DNA from: Candidatus Moraniibacteriota bacterium
GTDB lineage: Bacteria; Patescibacteriota; Minisyncoccia; CAIUEV01; JAHKAQ01
DNA: 16,151 bases
Direction: 5' to 3'
Assembly: GCA_014729445.1 (NCBI GenBank)
Contig: WJJX01000109.1
Span: forward strand, 1-16,151
A program made the translations under genes and the position numbers. The notes beneath the pieces were generated by a model, which saw nothing but the letters and a program-made list of their open reading frames with translations, made no database searches and was not told the origin of the DNA. Below, piece by piece: positions 1 to 7,679 of this stretch (position 1 is its first letter; each line of letters opens with the position of its first letter).

Positions 1-299
1 GAGGAGAAGAGCATAATCTGGCAGACTGGCGGATTGATAAAATAATTTTTGATCAAGAGAAAGCAAGGATTTATGTTAACGATTTTCAATACTTTGAAGG
101 AGTTGAACCTCTGATGTGGGAATATAAAATTGGTGAGGAGTTATTTTTAAAAAAGTGGCTTTTGGCTAAAAAACAAAAAAGCGCTAGATTGAATATCGAC
201 GACTTAATGAACTTTTTAAAAACTTTAGTGATTGTTCGAGAAACCAATAAATTAGAGCGGGAAATCGACCAAATTATAGGTCAATGGCCCTTAAAGTAG
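1..299 (+). CDS. C-terminal fragment of a type ISP-like restriction-modification / predicted helicase protein (partial at 5' end)
   Basis: The reading frame is open from base 3 to the TAG at 297-299, giving 98 residues. The start of the gene lies outside the window. The visible part matches the end of the type ISP restriction-modification family, where a target-recognition domain closes a large helicase-nuclease-methyltransferase protein. The pattern is: aromatic-rich YFEGV, then W-E-Y-K-I-G, then a KWLLAKK stretch, then an acidic DDLMNFLK helix, then the closing RETNKLEREID helix. In that family this region reads roughly W-x-Y-x-I-G ... WLK-x-R ... ETxxLxxEID. It would recognise the DNA target site in a restriction system. 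The internal ATG at 114 is unlikely to be a start because the family similarity begins before it. The call rests on recall of a short segment, and the catalytic domains are not visible. Confidence 0.62.
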   Translation, partial: GEEHNLADWRIDKIIFDQEKARIYVNDFQYFEGVEPLMWEYKIGEELFLKKWLLAKKQKSARLNIDDLMNFLKTLVIVRETNKLEREIDQIIGQWPLK

Positions 300-301
300 A
301 T

Positions 302-330
302 TTTTCTTTGGAACTGAACTGTGCTACAAT
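302..330 (+). promoter_or_regulatory. Possible extended -10 promoter for the 375-1911 genes
   Basis: In the 75-base gap after the restriction gene, TACAAT at 325-330 is preceded by TGC at 322-324, forming an extended -10 (TGnTAnAAT). The -35 region at 302-307 (TTTTCT) is weak, as expected for extended -10 promoters. Transcription would start near 337, leaving a leader of roughly 38 nt before the ATG at 375. The same TGCTAnAAT pattern occurs at 11738-11746. Confidence 0.35.
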
Positions 331-374
331 TTAATTGTTTTAAGTCATATTGAGTTTTTTATAAATCAAGCTTA

Positions 375-761
375 ATGGTTAAATTAGTTAATCCCCAATC
401 CGAGCTTCAATACGTTAATGGTCTTTTGTACGGAGACGAATATTACGAAGATAGTGATAAAAAAGCTATGTCTAAGAAGAAAAAAAAGCAGAGAAAAAGT
501 TTAAAAAAAGAGACTTTAAAAAAGGAAGAGATCCAAGCTAAGGAGGATTCATTTGAAGATCAGGATGTGATAGTGATTAAAGAGAAGGAGAAAAGGGAAG
601 TGAGCGGTCCTTATGATCATGTTGATTTGGATAATAATTTTTATGAAGAGGAAAGAAGCGATTTTGCCAAAAAACGGATTATGTTTTCGATAGGAGTGGC
701 TGCGGTTGTCGGACTTAGTGTTATAATTGTTTTTTTGTTGAAGTTTATGAGCGTTAGTTAG
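375..761 (+). CDS. Small lysine/glutamate-rich tail-anchored membrane protein, function unknown
   Basis: I do not recognise a family. The 128-residue product has a short N-terminal part rich in tyrosine and acidic residues (about 12-30). A strongly basic lysine run follows (about 33-50), then a mixed-charge region (51-100), then one hydrophobic segment near 102-124 followed by a three- or four-residue tail. It has no signal peptide, so the topology is that of a tail-anchored protein with its charged body in the cytoplasm. It lies 16 nt upstream of the CapA-type gene on the same strand and is probably co-transcribed with it. The sequence is low in complexity, which makes homology hard to judge. 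The open frame, absence of a better frame and clear C-terminal membrane segment support a real gene. The antisense frame over 549-767 looks like a shadow. Confidence 0.7.
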   Translation: MVKLVNPQSELQYVNGLLYGDEYYEDSDKKAMSKKKKKQRKSLKKETLKKEEIQAKEDSFEDQDVIVIKEKEKREVSGPYDHVDLDNNFYEEERSDFAKKRIMFSIGVAAVVGLSVIIVFLLKFMSVS

Positions 762-777
762 TTTCATTTTTTAAAAG

Positions 778-1911
778 ATGGGGTTGCGGTTAAAAGAAAA
801 AAGATATTTTTTATCGGTTACATCTTTGGCATTATTGTCGATCTTTTTTTTATTTTTTTCAATAATATATGCTTATGAAGTTGCCAGCTCTTTAAATAAT
901 TCCGCCATTGGGAACAAAACCAAAACCGAAACCGAAACGACTTTACAGAAAAAGCCTGTTTTATTTGGCCAAGTTTTGAACGATTCTATTTATCAGGTTG
1001 GAGCAGATCATGAAAATACTCCGGTGTTTAATTCCTCAGATCATTTGAATAATTTTGATCGTAATGATGATGATCTGATAAGAATTTTATTTGGGGGGGA
1101 TTTGATGTTCGACAGATATATCCGGCAGGTGGCTCAACAAAAAGGAAATAAATTCATCTTTGGAGATTTGGGAGTTGAGTTTAAAAAAGCGGATTTGGCC
1201 GTGGTCAACTTGGAGGGTCCGATTACTGAAAAGGCATCTTTAAGTTTGGGATCCAGGATGGGTGAGCCGAGCAATTTTATTTTCACTTTTGATCCGTCGA
1301 TCGTGCATGAATTAAGAGATAAAAAAATCACTTTAGTCAATATCGGAAACAATCATATTTTGAATTTTGGAAAAGAAGGGTTAAATTCGACGAAGTATCA
1401 TCTTAAGCAGGGAAAAATTAATTATTTCGGCCTCACAGGAGCTAAAGATGATGAAGATCCGAGTTATTTCATAAAAAAGTTTAAAGATTTTAAAGTCGGT
1501 TTTGTTAATTATAATTCATTTGCAAAAGACGGACTAAAAAAGGCGGAGTCCGATATTGTTTTAATTCGCGATAGAGTCGATTTTTTAATACTATATACGC
1601 ATTGGGATAGAGAATATAAGTTAAAATCTTCTCAAGCTTCCAGAGAAAAAGCGCATAAATTTATCGATTTGGGAGTTGATTTGATTATAGGCTCTCATCC
1701 CCATGTGATTCAGGAATTGGAAATTTATAAAGGCAAGAGAATTTATTATTCATTGGGAAATTTGATATTTGATCAGTATTTCTCCAGAGACACGATGGAA
1801 GGCATGCTGGTTGAAGTTATTATAAACAAGGGAAATAAAAAAACCGGCTTTAAAGAGACAAGGATTAAAATGAACCCGAACGGTCAAACGAAACTGATAA
1901 GCCAAGATTAA
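778..1911 (+). CDS. CapA family protein (poly-gamma-glutamate capsule synthesis-like, metallophosphatase fold), membrane-anchored
   Basis: The 377-residue product has an N-terminal membrane anchor near residues 10-32, then a spacer of about 70 residues, then a CapA/PGA_cap domain (about 100-355). The family's metal-site motifs appear in order: GGDLMFDR (106-113), NLEGPIT (144-150), GNNH (190-193), THW (274-276), GSHPHV (305-310), and YYSLGN followed by FDQ. This calcineurin-like fold binds metals. Bacillus CapA helps make or export poly-gamma-glutamate, but most CapA homologues in other phyla have no proven substrate, so an envelope polymer role is inference. No CapB/CapC partners are visible here. 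The active domain would face outward behind one anchor. The ATG at 778 gives the complete anchor. A P-type ATPase gene follows after 56 nt. Confidence 0.9.
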   Translation: MGLRLKEKRYFLSVTSLALLSIFFLFFSIIYAYEVASSLNNSAIGNKTKTETETTLQKKPVLFGQVLNDSIYQVGADHENTPVFNSSDHLNNFDRNDDDLIRILFGGDLMFDRYIRQVAQQKGNKFIFGDLGVEFKKADLAVVNLEGPITEKASLSLGSRMGEPSNFIFTFDPSIVHELRDKKITLVNIGNNHILNFGKEGLNSTKYHLKQGKINYFGLTGAKDDEDPSYFIKKFKDFKVGFVNYNSFAKDGLKKAESDIVLIRDRVDFLILYTHWDREYKLKSSQASREKAHKFIDLGVDLIIGSHPHVIQELEIYKGKRIYYSLGNLIFDQYFSRDTMEGMLVEVIINKGNKKTGFKETRIKMNPNGQTKLISQD

Positions 1912-1922
1912 AGTTTTGTAAT

Positions 1923-1928
1923 TATAAT
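1923..1928 (+). promoter_or_regulatory. Possible -10 element ahead of the ATPase gene
   Basis: A perfect TATAAT sits in the 56-base gap between the CapA-type gene and the ATPase, 39 nt before the GTG start. I see no good -35 box at the usual distance and no TG extension. In such AT-rich DNA the match could be chance, and the ATPase may simply be transcribed from upstream. Confidence 0.22.
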
Positions 1929-1967
1929 TTTGGTTTTGAATAAATATTATTTCATTAATTTAAACCA

Positions 1968-4421
1968 GTGAACAAAAAAGGATTAACAGAGCAACAAGTG
2001 GTGGATTTGAGAGATAAATACGGCTGGAATGAACTGCCGAAAAGGGAAAAATTTTCCGCTTTAGGTTTGTTTTTCGAGCAGTTCAAGAATCCTTTGGTTT
2101 ATATATTGCTAGCCGCGGTTTTAATTTCTTTGATCTTAAAAGAATTTCGGGATTTAATTTTAATCCTAATTGTTGTTTTTGTTAATGTTTTGTTCGGTTT
2201 TTTTGAGGAATACGGAGCGCATAAGACTTTAATGGCTTTGAAAAAGATTTTAAAAAAACGAACGATTGTGATTAGAGACGGTCGGAGAAAGACGGTAGAT
2301 ATAAGAGAGTTGGTGCCTAAAGATGTGGTGGTGGTGGGGGCTGGCGATCGAGTTGCGGCTGATGGAATTTTAATTGAGGGAGTGGGGATTTTGGTCGATG
2401 AGTCTCTTTTGACAGGGGAATCCGTGGGCGTCAGAAAAAAAGTTGAGGAAGATAATAAGCTTTTTATGGGCACAACGGTTTTGGCCGGTTTGGGTTATAT
2501 GGAGGTTAAAAAAACGGGTGTTCAGACTCAGATGGGGAAAATAGGCCTGGATTTAAGTCAGATGGAGTTTAGTCAGAAGACTCCGCTTCAGCTTAGATTT
2601 GAAAGATTCACAAAGAGGTTGTCGATTTTTGTTGTTATTCTGTCTTTGAGTTTATTCATTTTAATTTATTTTAAAAATTTTGAAATTCTGGAGACTTTAA
2701 AATTGTCGGTGATTTTGGCGGTAGCGACAATTCCGGAAGCCTTGCCTATAGCGGTTACGGTTTTGATGGCGATTGGAATGAAGAGAATTTTAAGAAAGCG
2801 GGGCCTGGTAAAAAAATTGAACAGTTTAGAGACTTTGGGGTCCACTTCGGTTATTTGTACCGATAAGACCGGAACTTTAACCAAGGGAGTAATGCGGGTG
2901 GTTAAATTTGAATTTGAAAATCAAAAAAAGGCTCTTTTGACTCTTAATTTAACCAATGATCGAAGAAGCAGCCTGGAAATTGCGACTTGGGATTTTGTTA
3001 AAAAGAAGTTGGCCACTGATCCGGATAAAGTAATCGATAAAAACCCAAGGACTTTTGAGGATCCTTTTGACAGCGACAAGAAATATATTTTAAGTGTGAA
3101 CGAGGTTAAGGGTAAAGAGACTGCTTTTATTGCCGGCGCTCCAGAGGTTGTTATGAGTTTTTGCAGGCTGAACAAGAAAAAGAAGCAGGATTATAAAACT
3201 TTATTAAGCAAATGGGCTTCGAAAGGTTTAAAGGTTATTGCGGTAGCGAATAAAAACAAGGGCAATCTGAAAAAAACGGTTAATTGTGAATGGCTTGGAA
3301 TGGTGGCATTGGAGGATCCGGTTCGAAGAGGAGTGAAAAAATCGATAGACGAGGCCGTTAAAGCCGGGATAGAAGTAAAAATCGTAACAGGCGATTATTC
3401 AAAGACCGCTTTTAAAGTAGCCAGCGAAATAGGCATTGACGTTAAAGAGGAAAATGCGATGACCGGTGATGAATTAGAGAAGATTGATGTTAAAGATTTA
3501 AGCCAAAGAATTAAAAATATTTCGCTTTTTTCCAGAGTCACGCCTCATCAAAAATTAAAAATTATAGAGGCATTACAAAATAACGATGAAATTGTAGCGA
3601 TGACTGGAGACGGAGTGAACGATGCTTTGGCTTTGAAAAGAGCCAATATAGGCATCGCTATGGATAATGCCTCGGATGTTTCCAAAGAAGCCAGTGATTT
3701 GATTTTGTTAAACGGAGATTTTACAACTATTATGTCCGCATGTGAAGAAGGAAGATTGATTTTTGCCAATATTAAAAAATTGACCGGATATGTGCTGTCG
3801 GATTCTTTTGTGGAGGTTTTTATCGTGGTTCTTTCGGTTTTTTTAGGTCTTCCTTTGCCGATGACCATGCTCCAGATTCTTTGGATTCAGTTTGTCTGCG
3901 ACGTCCCGCTGGATATCGCTTTGGGTTTTGAACCAAAGGATGAAACTCTGATGAAAAAAAGACCCAGAGAGATAAGAAAAGAAAAGATCATAGATCGTAA
4001 AATTAAAGCATTGGTTTTGTTTACAACCTTTGTGAGCGGAATTTTAACTTTGTTTTTATTTAGATATTATTTGGATAAGACTCAGGATCTTGAATTGGCC
4101 AGAACCATAGTTTACGCCACGGTTGCTTTAATCACTTTTTTTGTAATTTTTGCTTTTAAAAAGGCCGGCGGGGCGGTATTGACTCTTAAGGATTTCTACA
4201 ATAACCGATATTTGCCGATAATGGTTTTTTTGGGTTTGGCTTTATTGTTTCTAACGGTTCATTTGTCCTTTTTTAATTTTGTTCTCGAAACTCGGCCCTT
4301 AAATTATTATCAGTGGTTAGCTGTTTTTTCGGTTTCGTTTTCGGTTTTAATTCTGCTTGAGATTTTTAAATATTTGATAGGAAAGGTAAAAACAATCAAG
4401 GTTTTTCTTGAGGAGGGTTAA
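1968..4421 (+). CDS. P2-type cation-translocating P-type ATPase (calcium-pump-like)
   Basis: This 817-residue ATP-driven ion pump is close to the usual length of bacterial P2A pumps. The start is GTG at 1968. It gives a complete N-terminal cation-ATPase domain with the typical 'GLT ... YGWNELP' opening. Motifs in order: two membrane helices (about 45-80), actuator TGES (149-152), M4 PEALP (256-260), phosphorylated Asp299 in DKTGTLT (299-305), hinge TGDGVNDA (546-553), then C-terminal helices M5-M10. Relative to the SERCA calcium sites, M5 keeps the glutamate (Glu616) but has Ser613 where SERCA has Asn. M6 keeps Asp645 but has Gln641 for Asn and Cys644 for Thr. The class is therefore clear, but calcium is not certain as the ion; manganese or another cation is possible. 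Its last 26 nt overlap the end of the convergent glycosyltransferase gene. Confidence 0.93.
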   Translation: MNKKGLTEQQVVDLRDKYGWNELPKREKFSALGLFFEQFKNPLVYILLAAVLISLILKEFRDLILILIVVFVNVLFGFFEEYGAHKTLMALKKILKKRTIVIRDGRRKTVDIRELVPKDVVVVGAGDRVAADGILIEGVGILVDESLLTGESVGVRKKVEEDNKLFMGTTVLAGLGYMEVKKTGVQTQMGKIGLDLSQMEFSQKTPLQLRFERFTKRLSIFVVILSLSLFILIYFKNFEILETLKLSVILAVATIPEALPIAVTVLMAIGMKRILRKRGLVKKLNSLETLGSTSVICTDKTGTLTKGVMRVVKFEFENQKKALLTLNLTNDRRSSLEIATWDFVKKKLATDPDKVIDKNPRTFEDPFDSDKKYILSVNEVKGKETAFIAGAPEVVMSFCRLNKKKKQDYKTLLSKWASKGLKVIAVANKNKGNLKKTVNCEWLGMVALEDPVRRGVKKSIDEAVKAGIEVKIVTGDYSKTAFKVASEIGIDVKEENAMTGDELEKIDVKDLSQRIKNISLFSRVTPHQKLKIIEALQNNDEIVAMTGDGVNDALALKRANIGIAMDNASDVSKEASDLILLNGDFTTIMSACEEGRLIFANIKKLTGYVLSDSFVEVFIVVLSVFLGLPLPMTMLQILWIQFVCDVPLDIALGFEPKDETLMKKRPREIRKEKIIDRKIKALVLFTTFVSGILTLFLFRYYLDKTQDLELARTIVYATVALITFFVIFAFKKAGGAVLTLKDFYNNRYLPIMVFLGLALLFLTVHLSFFNFVLETRPLNYYQWLAVFSVSFSVLILLEIFKYLIGKVKTIKVFLEEG

Positions 4422-6633
4422 TTAATTCTTCAATACTTAAGCGTGAAAGCAGATAGGAGATCGTCGATTCGGCTCCCTGATTCAAATTGACCTCTTTTTT
4501 ATTGATTCCGTCATAGCAGCCGCCGGTGGTATGATCGTAGACGAATTGTCTTAGATTATTGTCGCCCAAAAACCAGTTAAAGATTTTGAAGGCCTGTTTT
4601 TTGTATTTTTTTTCGCCGGTGGCCTGATATAAACTTTTTAACAATTCTATCGTGGCGCAGGTGTCCTCGGGCTGCTGGTCTTTGATTGCCCTTCTTTTGT
4701 CTTTTTTGTACCAGCAGCTGTAGCTCATTGCGGTATAACAGTTTTTATAGGAGCAGTTTTTTAAGAGAAAGTCTGTCGCCTGCCGGCCTATTAAAAGGTT
4801 TTGTTTTTTTCCGTTAACTAAATAGGAAAGGATTAAGGCTTCCGGGATAGTCGCGTTGGCATAAGAGAATTGATTTTCAAACCATTTCCATTTTGCATTG
4901 TAATTTTGTTTAAATCTTTTGATGAGAATTTTTGATAAGGTATTGACTTTCTTTTGATGTTTTTGCGAATTAAAGTAATAATAACCTTTGATCAGGAAAG
5001 CGATAGATCTTGAATGAGAGAAGGTATTATTTTTTTTAACAATTTTTTCGATTAATAAATTAGCTTTATTTCTAAATTCGACAGGGATTTCTTTGATCGA
5101 TGTTAGTCGAGACAGAGCGTAAAAAGCGCGGGCGGTTTGATCCTCTGGATCTTCCTTATTATTGGTTTTTTCATCGAATTCTTTGTTTTGTTTAACATAA
5201 TTTTTAAAATAGCCTGTTCTTTCGTCATAGGTGAAATGTAAAAAATTCAGGTAGATTTTTATTAGATTCAGGATTTTGTTTTTCTTGGTTTTTTTATAAA
5301 AAAGGCAGCTTAAAATCAAAGCTCTGGCATTGTCATCTACGGTATAGCCGCTTTGGATTTTGGGCTCTGAAAATTTGGCAAATTGAATGATGCCGAAATC
5401 GTCCGTTAATTTGTTGATATGTTTTAGATTGATTGAGGGTAAAGAGCTTCTGATTTTGGATTCTTTTTTGAGCGAGATCTTGGAAAAGATTTTAAAATAA
5501 GCCAGCGCGACATTAGGCCAAATCATTTTTCTGGTTTTAAAATAGGCGTTTCTGCCCAGAGCGGTCCGGGTTGAATAATTGTCTAGAAGATGGATTAGGG
5601 CGTGAGTATAGGCTTTGATGTCTTTGGGAGGGACCAGGATTCCAGTTTGGGGCGAGATGTATTCCTTGGCTTGGATAAAATTGGTCGAAATAACCGGTCT
5701 TCCCGAACTTATGGCATAAGAGAAGGTGCCGGAGACGGCTTGGGTGGGTTCAATATTGGTTACAAAATAAATATCACAGGCTTTTAAATAGAGGAGCAAA
5801 TCTTCGATCGGTTTGTATTGGTTGATAAAGATTACGTTTTTTTGGAGTTTCAATTTTTTAATTTTTTGTTCGAGCGAATTTCTATATTTTTCGCCTTCGT
5901 TTTTAATGATTTGCGGATGGGTTTGGCCAAGATAGATATAAAGAAGAGAGGGAAATTTTTTGACAACTTCAGGTAAAGTTTTAAGGACGTATTCGATGCC
6001 CTTGTTTTGACTTAGGAAACCAAAAGTAAGAATTATTTTTCGATTCTTGAGTTTAAGTTTTTCTTTATATTTTAGATTTTTTTCGTAAGGAAAAGAATGT
6101 ACTCCGTGGGGAATAACGGATATTTTGGATTTTGTAAGCTGATAGTCTTTGATTAGAATTTGTTTGGAGTTTTTATTCATAACAATGAGACGTTTAGTGA
6201 GCCCGGCTATCTTTGCGGTTATTTGTTTAAGTTGCGCATTCGGGCTTCCTATAACTGAATGGAGCGAGATAACGGAGGGTTTTTTTAGATGCTCTAAAAA
6301 CAGGACCAGCTTGGAGCCGAGCCTGCTTCCAAAAAGGCCATATTCATGTTGAATATTAACTAGTTTAATGTCTTTTTCTTTATTAATGATTTCGGCGCAT
6401 CGAATAAAAGAATCTGAGTTGTTTTTTTCGATAAAATTAAGGATATCTTTATTGGATTTTTTATATTTTTCGGCTTCGTTCTTTTCGATTAAGGGGCAGA
6501 TTTTAAAATTTATGGATTCCGAGTATATTTCTTTAAGACTGCTGAACAGGTCGTGAGTAAAACAAGCGATGCCGCATTTTTTGGGAGGAAAGCTTGATAT
6601 GATTAATACGGTGGGTTTTTTAGCTTTTTTCAT
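4396..6633 (-). CDS. GT4 glycosyltransferase fused to a C-terminal alpha/alpha-barrel (glycosidase-like) domain
   Basis: This 745-residue protein has two parts. Residues 1 to about 380 form a GT-B glycosyltransferase of family 4. They carry an N-terminal SSFPPKKCGI loop (13-22), QHEYGLFG (95-102), PHGVH (175-179), a nucleotide-sugar domain starting FGFLSQNKG (204-212), and the donor-binding region beginning at Glu295 (EPTQAVSG), which resembles the GT4 E-x7-E element. Residues from about 400 to 745 are helical with repeated barrel-like motifs: TVDDNARA (431-438), EDQTARA (497-503), PEDTCAT (655-661) and GAESTISYL (720-728). This domain resembles the six-hairpin (alpha/alpha) glycosidase or epimerase fold seen behind such transferases. 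There is no signal peptide, so it acts in the cytoplasm. It lies 5 nt after the GH130 gene and surely shares its transcript. The sugar donor is unknown; a mannosyl donor is inferred from GH130. Confidence 0.88.
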   Translation of the reverse strand: MKKAKKPTVLIISSFPPKKCGIACFTHDLFSSLKEIYSESINFKICPLIEKNEAEKYKKSNKDILNFIEKNNSDSFIRCAEIINKEKDIKLVNIQHEYGLFGSRLGSKLVLFLEHLKKPSVISLHSVIGSPNAQLKQITAKIAGLTKRLIVMNKNSKQILIKDYQLTKSKISVIPHGVHSFPYEKNLKYKEKLKLKNRKIILTFGFLSQNKGIEYVLKTLPEVVKKFPSLLYIYLGQTHPQIIKNEGEKYRNSLEQKIKKLKLQKNVIFINQYKPIEDLLLYLKACDIYFVTNIEPTQAVSGTFSYAISSGRPVISTNFIQAKEYISPQTGILVPPKDIKAYTHALIHLLDNYSTRTALGRNAYFKTRKMIWPNVALAYFKIFSKISLKKESKIRSSLPSINLKHINKLTDDFGIIQFAKFSEPKIQSGYTVDDNARALILSCLFYKKTKKNKILNLIKIYLNFLHFTYDERTGYFKNYVKQNKEFDEKTNNKEDPEDQTARAFYALSRLTSIKEIPVEFRNKANLLIEKIVKKNNTFSHSRSIAFLIKGYYYFNSQKHQKKVNTLSKILIKRFKQNYNAKWKWFENQFSYANATIPEALILSYLVNGKKQNLLIGRQATDFLLKNCSYKNCYTAMSYSCWYKKDKRRAIKDQQPEDTCATIELLKSLYQATGEKKYKKQAFKIFNWFLGDNNLRQFVYDHTTGGCYDGINKKEVNLNQGAESTISYLLSRLSIEELINPPQEKP

Positions 6634-6638
6634 AGTTT

Positions 6639-7679
6639 TCAGGTTCCGGATTCCAAAAGATAATTAGTTAATTCTTTGAGGTTGACCTTCTTAGCCGCGA
6701 TTAACCGGTCCGCTGCCCCATAATATATGATTAAGTCGTTTCTATCAACTATACTTGCGGAAGGAAAAACCACATTATTTACGCTTCCTTCGAGTTCCCA
6801 TTTTTCTTTCGGGGAAAAAAAGGGATCTTTCAATCTGCCCAGGATTTTGGTTGGATCATTTTTGTCAATGAGGGCGGCCGAAGCATGATAGATCTTGCTT
6901 TCATTAGTGTCTTCGACCGAATGATAGATTAAAATCCAACCTTCCAAAACTTCGATCGGGACGCAGCCGCCGCCGATATTTCTTGATTCAAACCAGTATT
7001 TTGGATTTAGCACGATATGCTCTCGCAGCTTTTTTAAATATTTTCTCCAGTATTCATCAGTTAGATCCTCGAATTTTTCAAAATAGATTACTTGGATGCC
7101 GGGAAGGATTCGATGGAAAAGAACGAATTGGTTGTTGATTTTTTTAGGCAGAAGAAAGGCGTCTTTTTCCCATAGTTTTATTTCTTCGCCCAATTTAATT
7201 TTATAAATTGATTCAAAAAGAAAGTATCTTTCCTGGAGTTTATTGGCTCTAAAGATATTTTCGGCCTCATCATAGGTAAAAGAGGGAGAAAGCACCCCTT
7301 TTTTTTGCCAATTTTTAAGATTGGCGCTGGTTGCGTAAGCGATTCTTGCATTCTTGCCGTCATAACCTACATAGACCAGATAATAAGTATCGTCAATTTT
7401 GGTTATTCTGGGGTCTTCAAGCCCCTGTTTTTCAAAATAGAATTCAGGGTATAACATTGGTTTTTCCCATCTTTCAATAACCTTGTGATCTTTTAAGGAT
7501 AGTTTGCAATAGCCGATTGAGGAGGTTTTTTCCAGCGATAGTTTGTCTTTGCCTACGGCTCTGTAAAACATGTGAATATGATTGTCTTCTCGAATGCATT
7601 CTGGATTAAGGACCGCTTCGTTTTCAAAAGGATTTTTGGTTTTTTCTAGGATTATGCCTAAATCTTCTATTTTTATCAT
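6639..7679 (-). CDS. GH130 family beta-mannoside phosphorylase-like glycosidase
   Basis: This 346-residue, soluble, five-bladed-propeller-type enzyme belongs to glycoside hydrolase family 130. Visible family features are an N-terminal NPFENEAVLNP segment and MFYRAVG, the hallmark GLEDPR (86-91), LLPKKINNQ leading to the FHR motif (about 177-190), IGGGCVPI (235-242), YHSVED (252-257), and a last blade FPSASIVDRN ... YYGAAD (305-324). Known GH130 members cleave beta-1,4- or beta-1,2-linked mannosides, usually with phosphate to give mannose 1-phosphate, and some are plain hydrolases. The sequence alone does not show which linkage is used. The length is normal and the protein has no export signal. 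It is the first gene of a two-gene minus-strand operon with the glycosyltransferase, which suggests joint building and recycling of a mannose-containing glycan. No Shine-Dalgarno precedes the ATG. Confidence 0.9.
   Translation of the reverse strand: MIKIEDLGIILEKTKNPFENEAVLNPECIREDNHIHMFYRAVGKDKLSLEKTSSIGYCKLSLKDHKVIERWEKPMLYPEFYFEKQGLEDPRITKIDDTYYLVYVGYDGKNARIAYATSANLKNWQKKGVLSPSFTYDEAENIFRANKLQERYFLFESIYKIKLGEEIKLWEKDAFLLPKKINNQFVLFHRILPGIQVIYFEKFEDLTDEYWRKYLKKLREHIVLNPKYWFESRNIGGGCVPIEVLEGWILIYHSVEDTNESKIYHASAALIDKNDPTKILGRLKDPFFSPKEKWELEGSVNNVVFPSASIVDRNDLIIYYGAADRLIAAKKVNLKELTNYLLESGT

Noticed and set aside
114..299. Independent 61-residue protein starting at ATG 114
   Set aside because: The frame is open to the left edge and the family-like pattern starts before the ATG, so it is the tail of a longer gene.
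2099..3868. Several open minus-strand frames inside the ATPase gene
   Set aside because: They lie opposite a strongly conserved P-type ATPase, show low-complexity Lys/Ser/Thr-rich products and match no family; they are shadows.
4408..4433. Bidirectional intrinsic terminator at the ATPase/glycosyltransferase junction
   Set aside because: The stem has two G-T pairs, a loop that is itself the palindrome TTAATTAA, and no T run following it on either strand.
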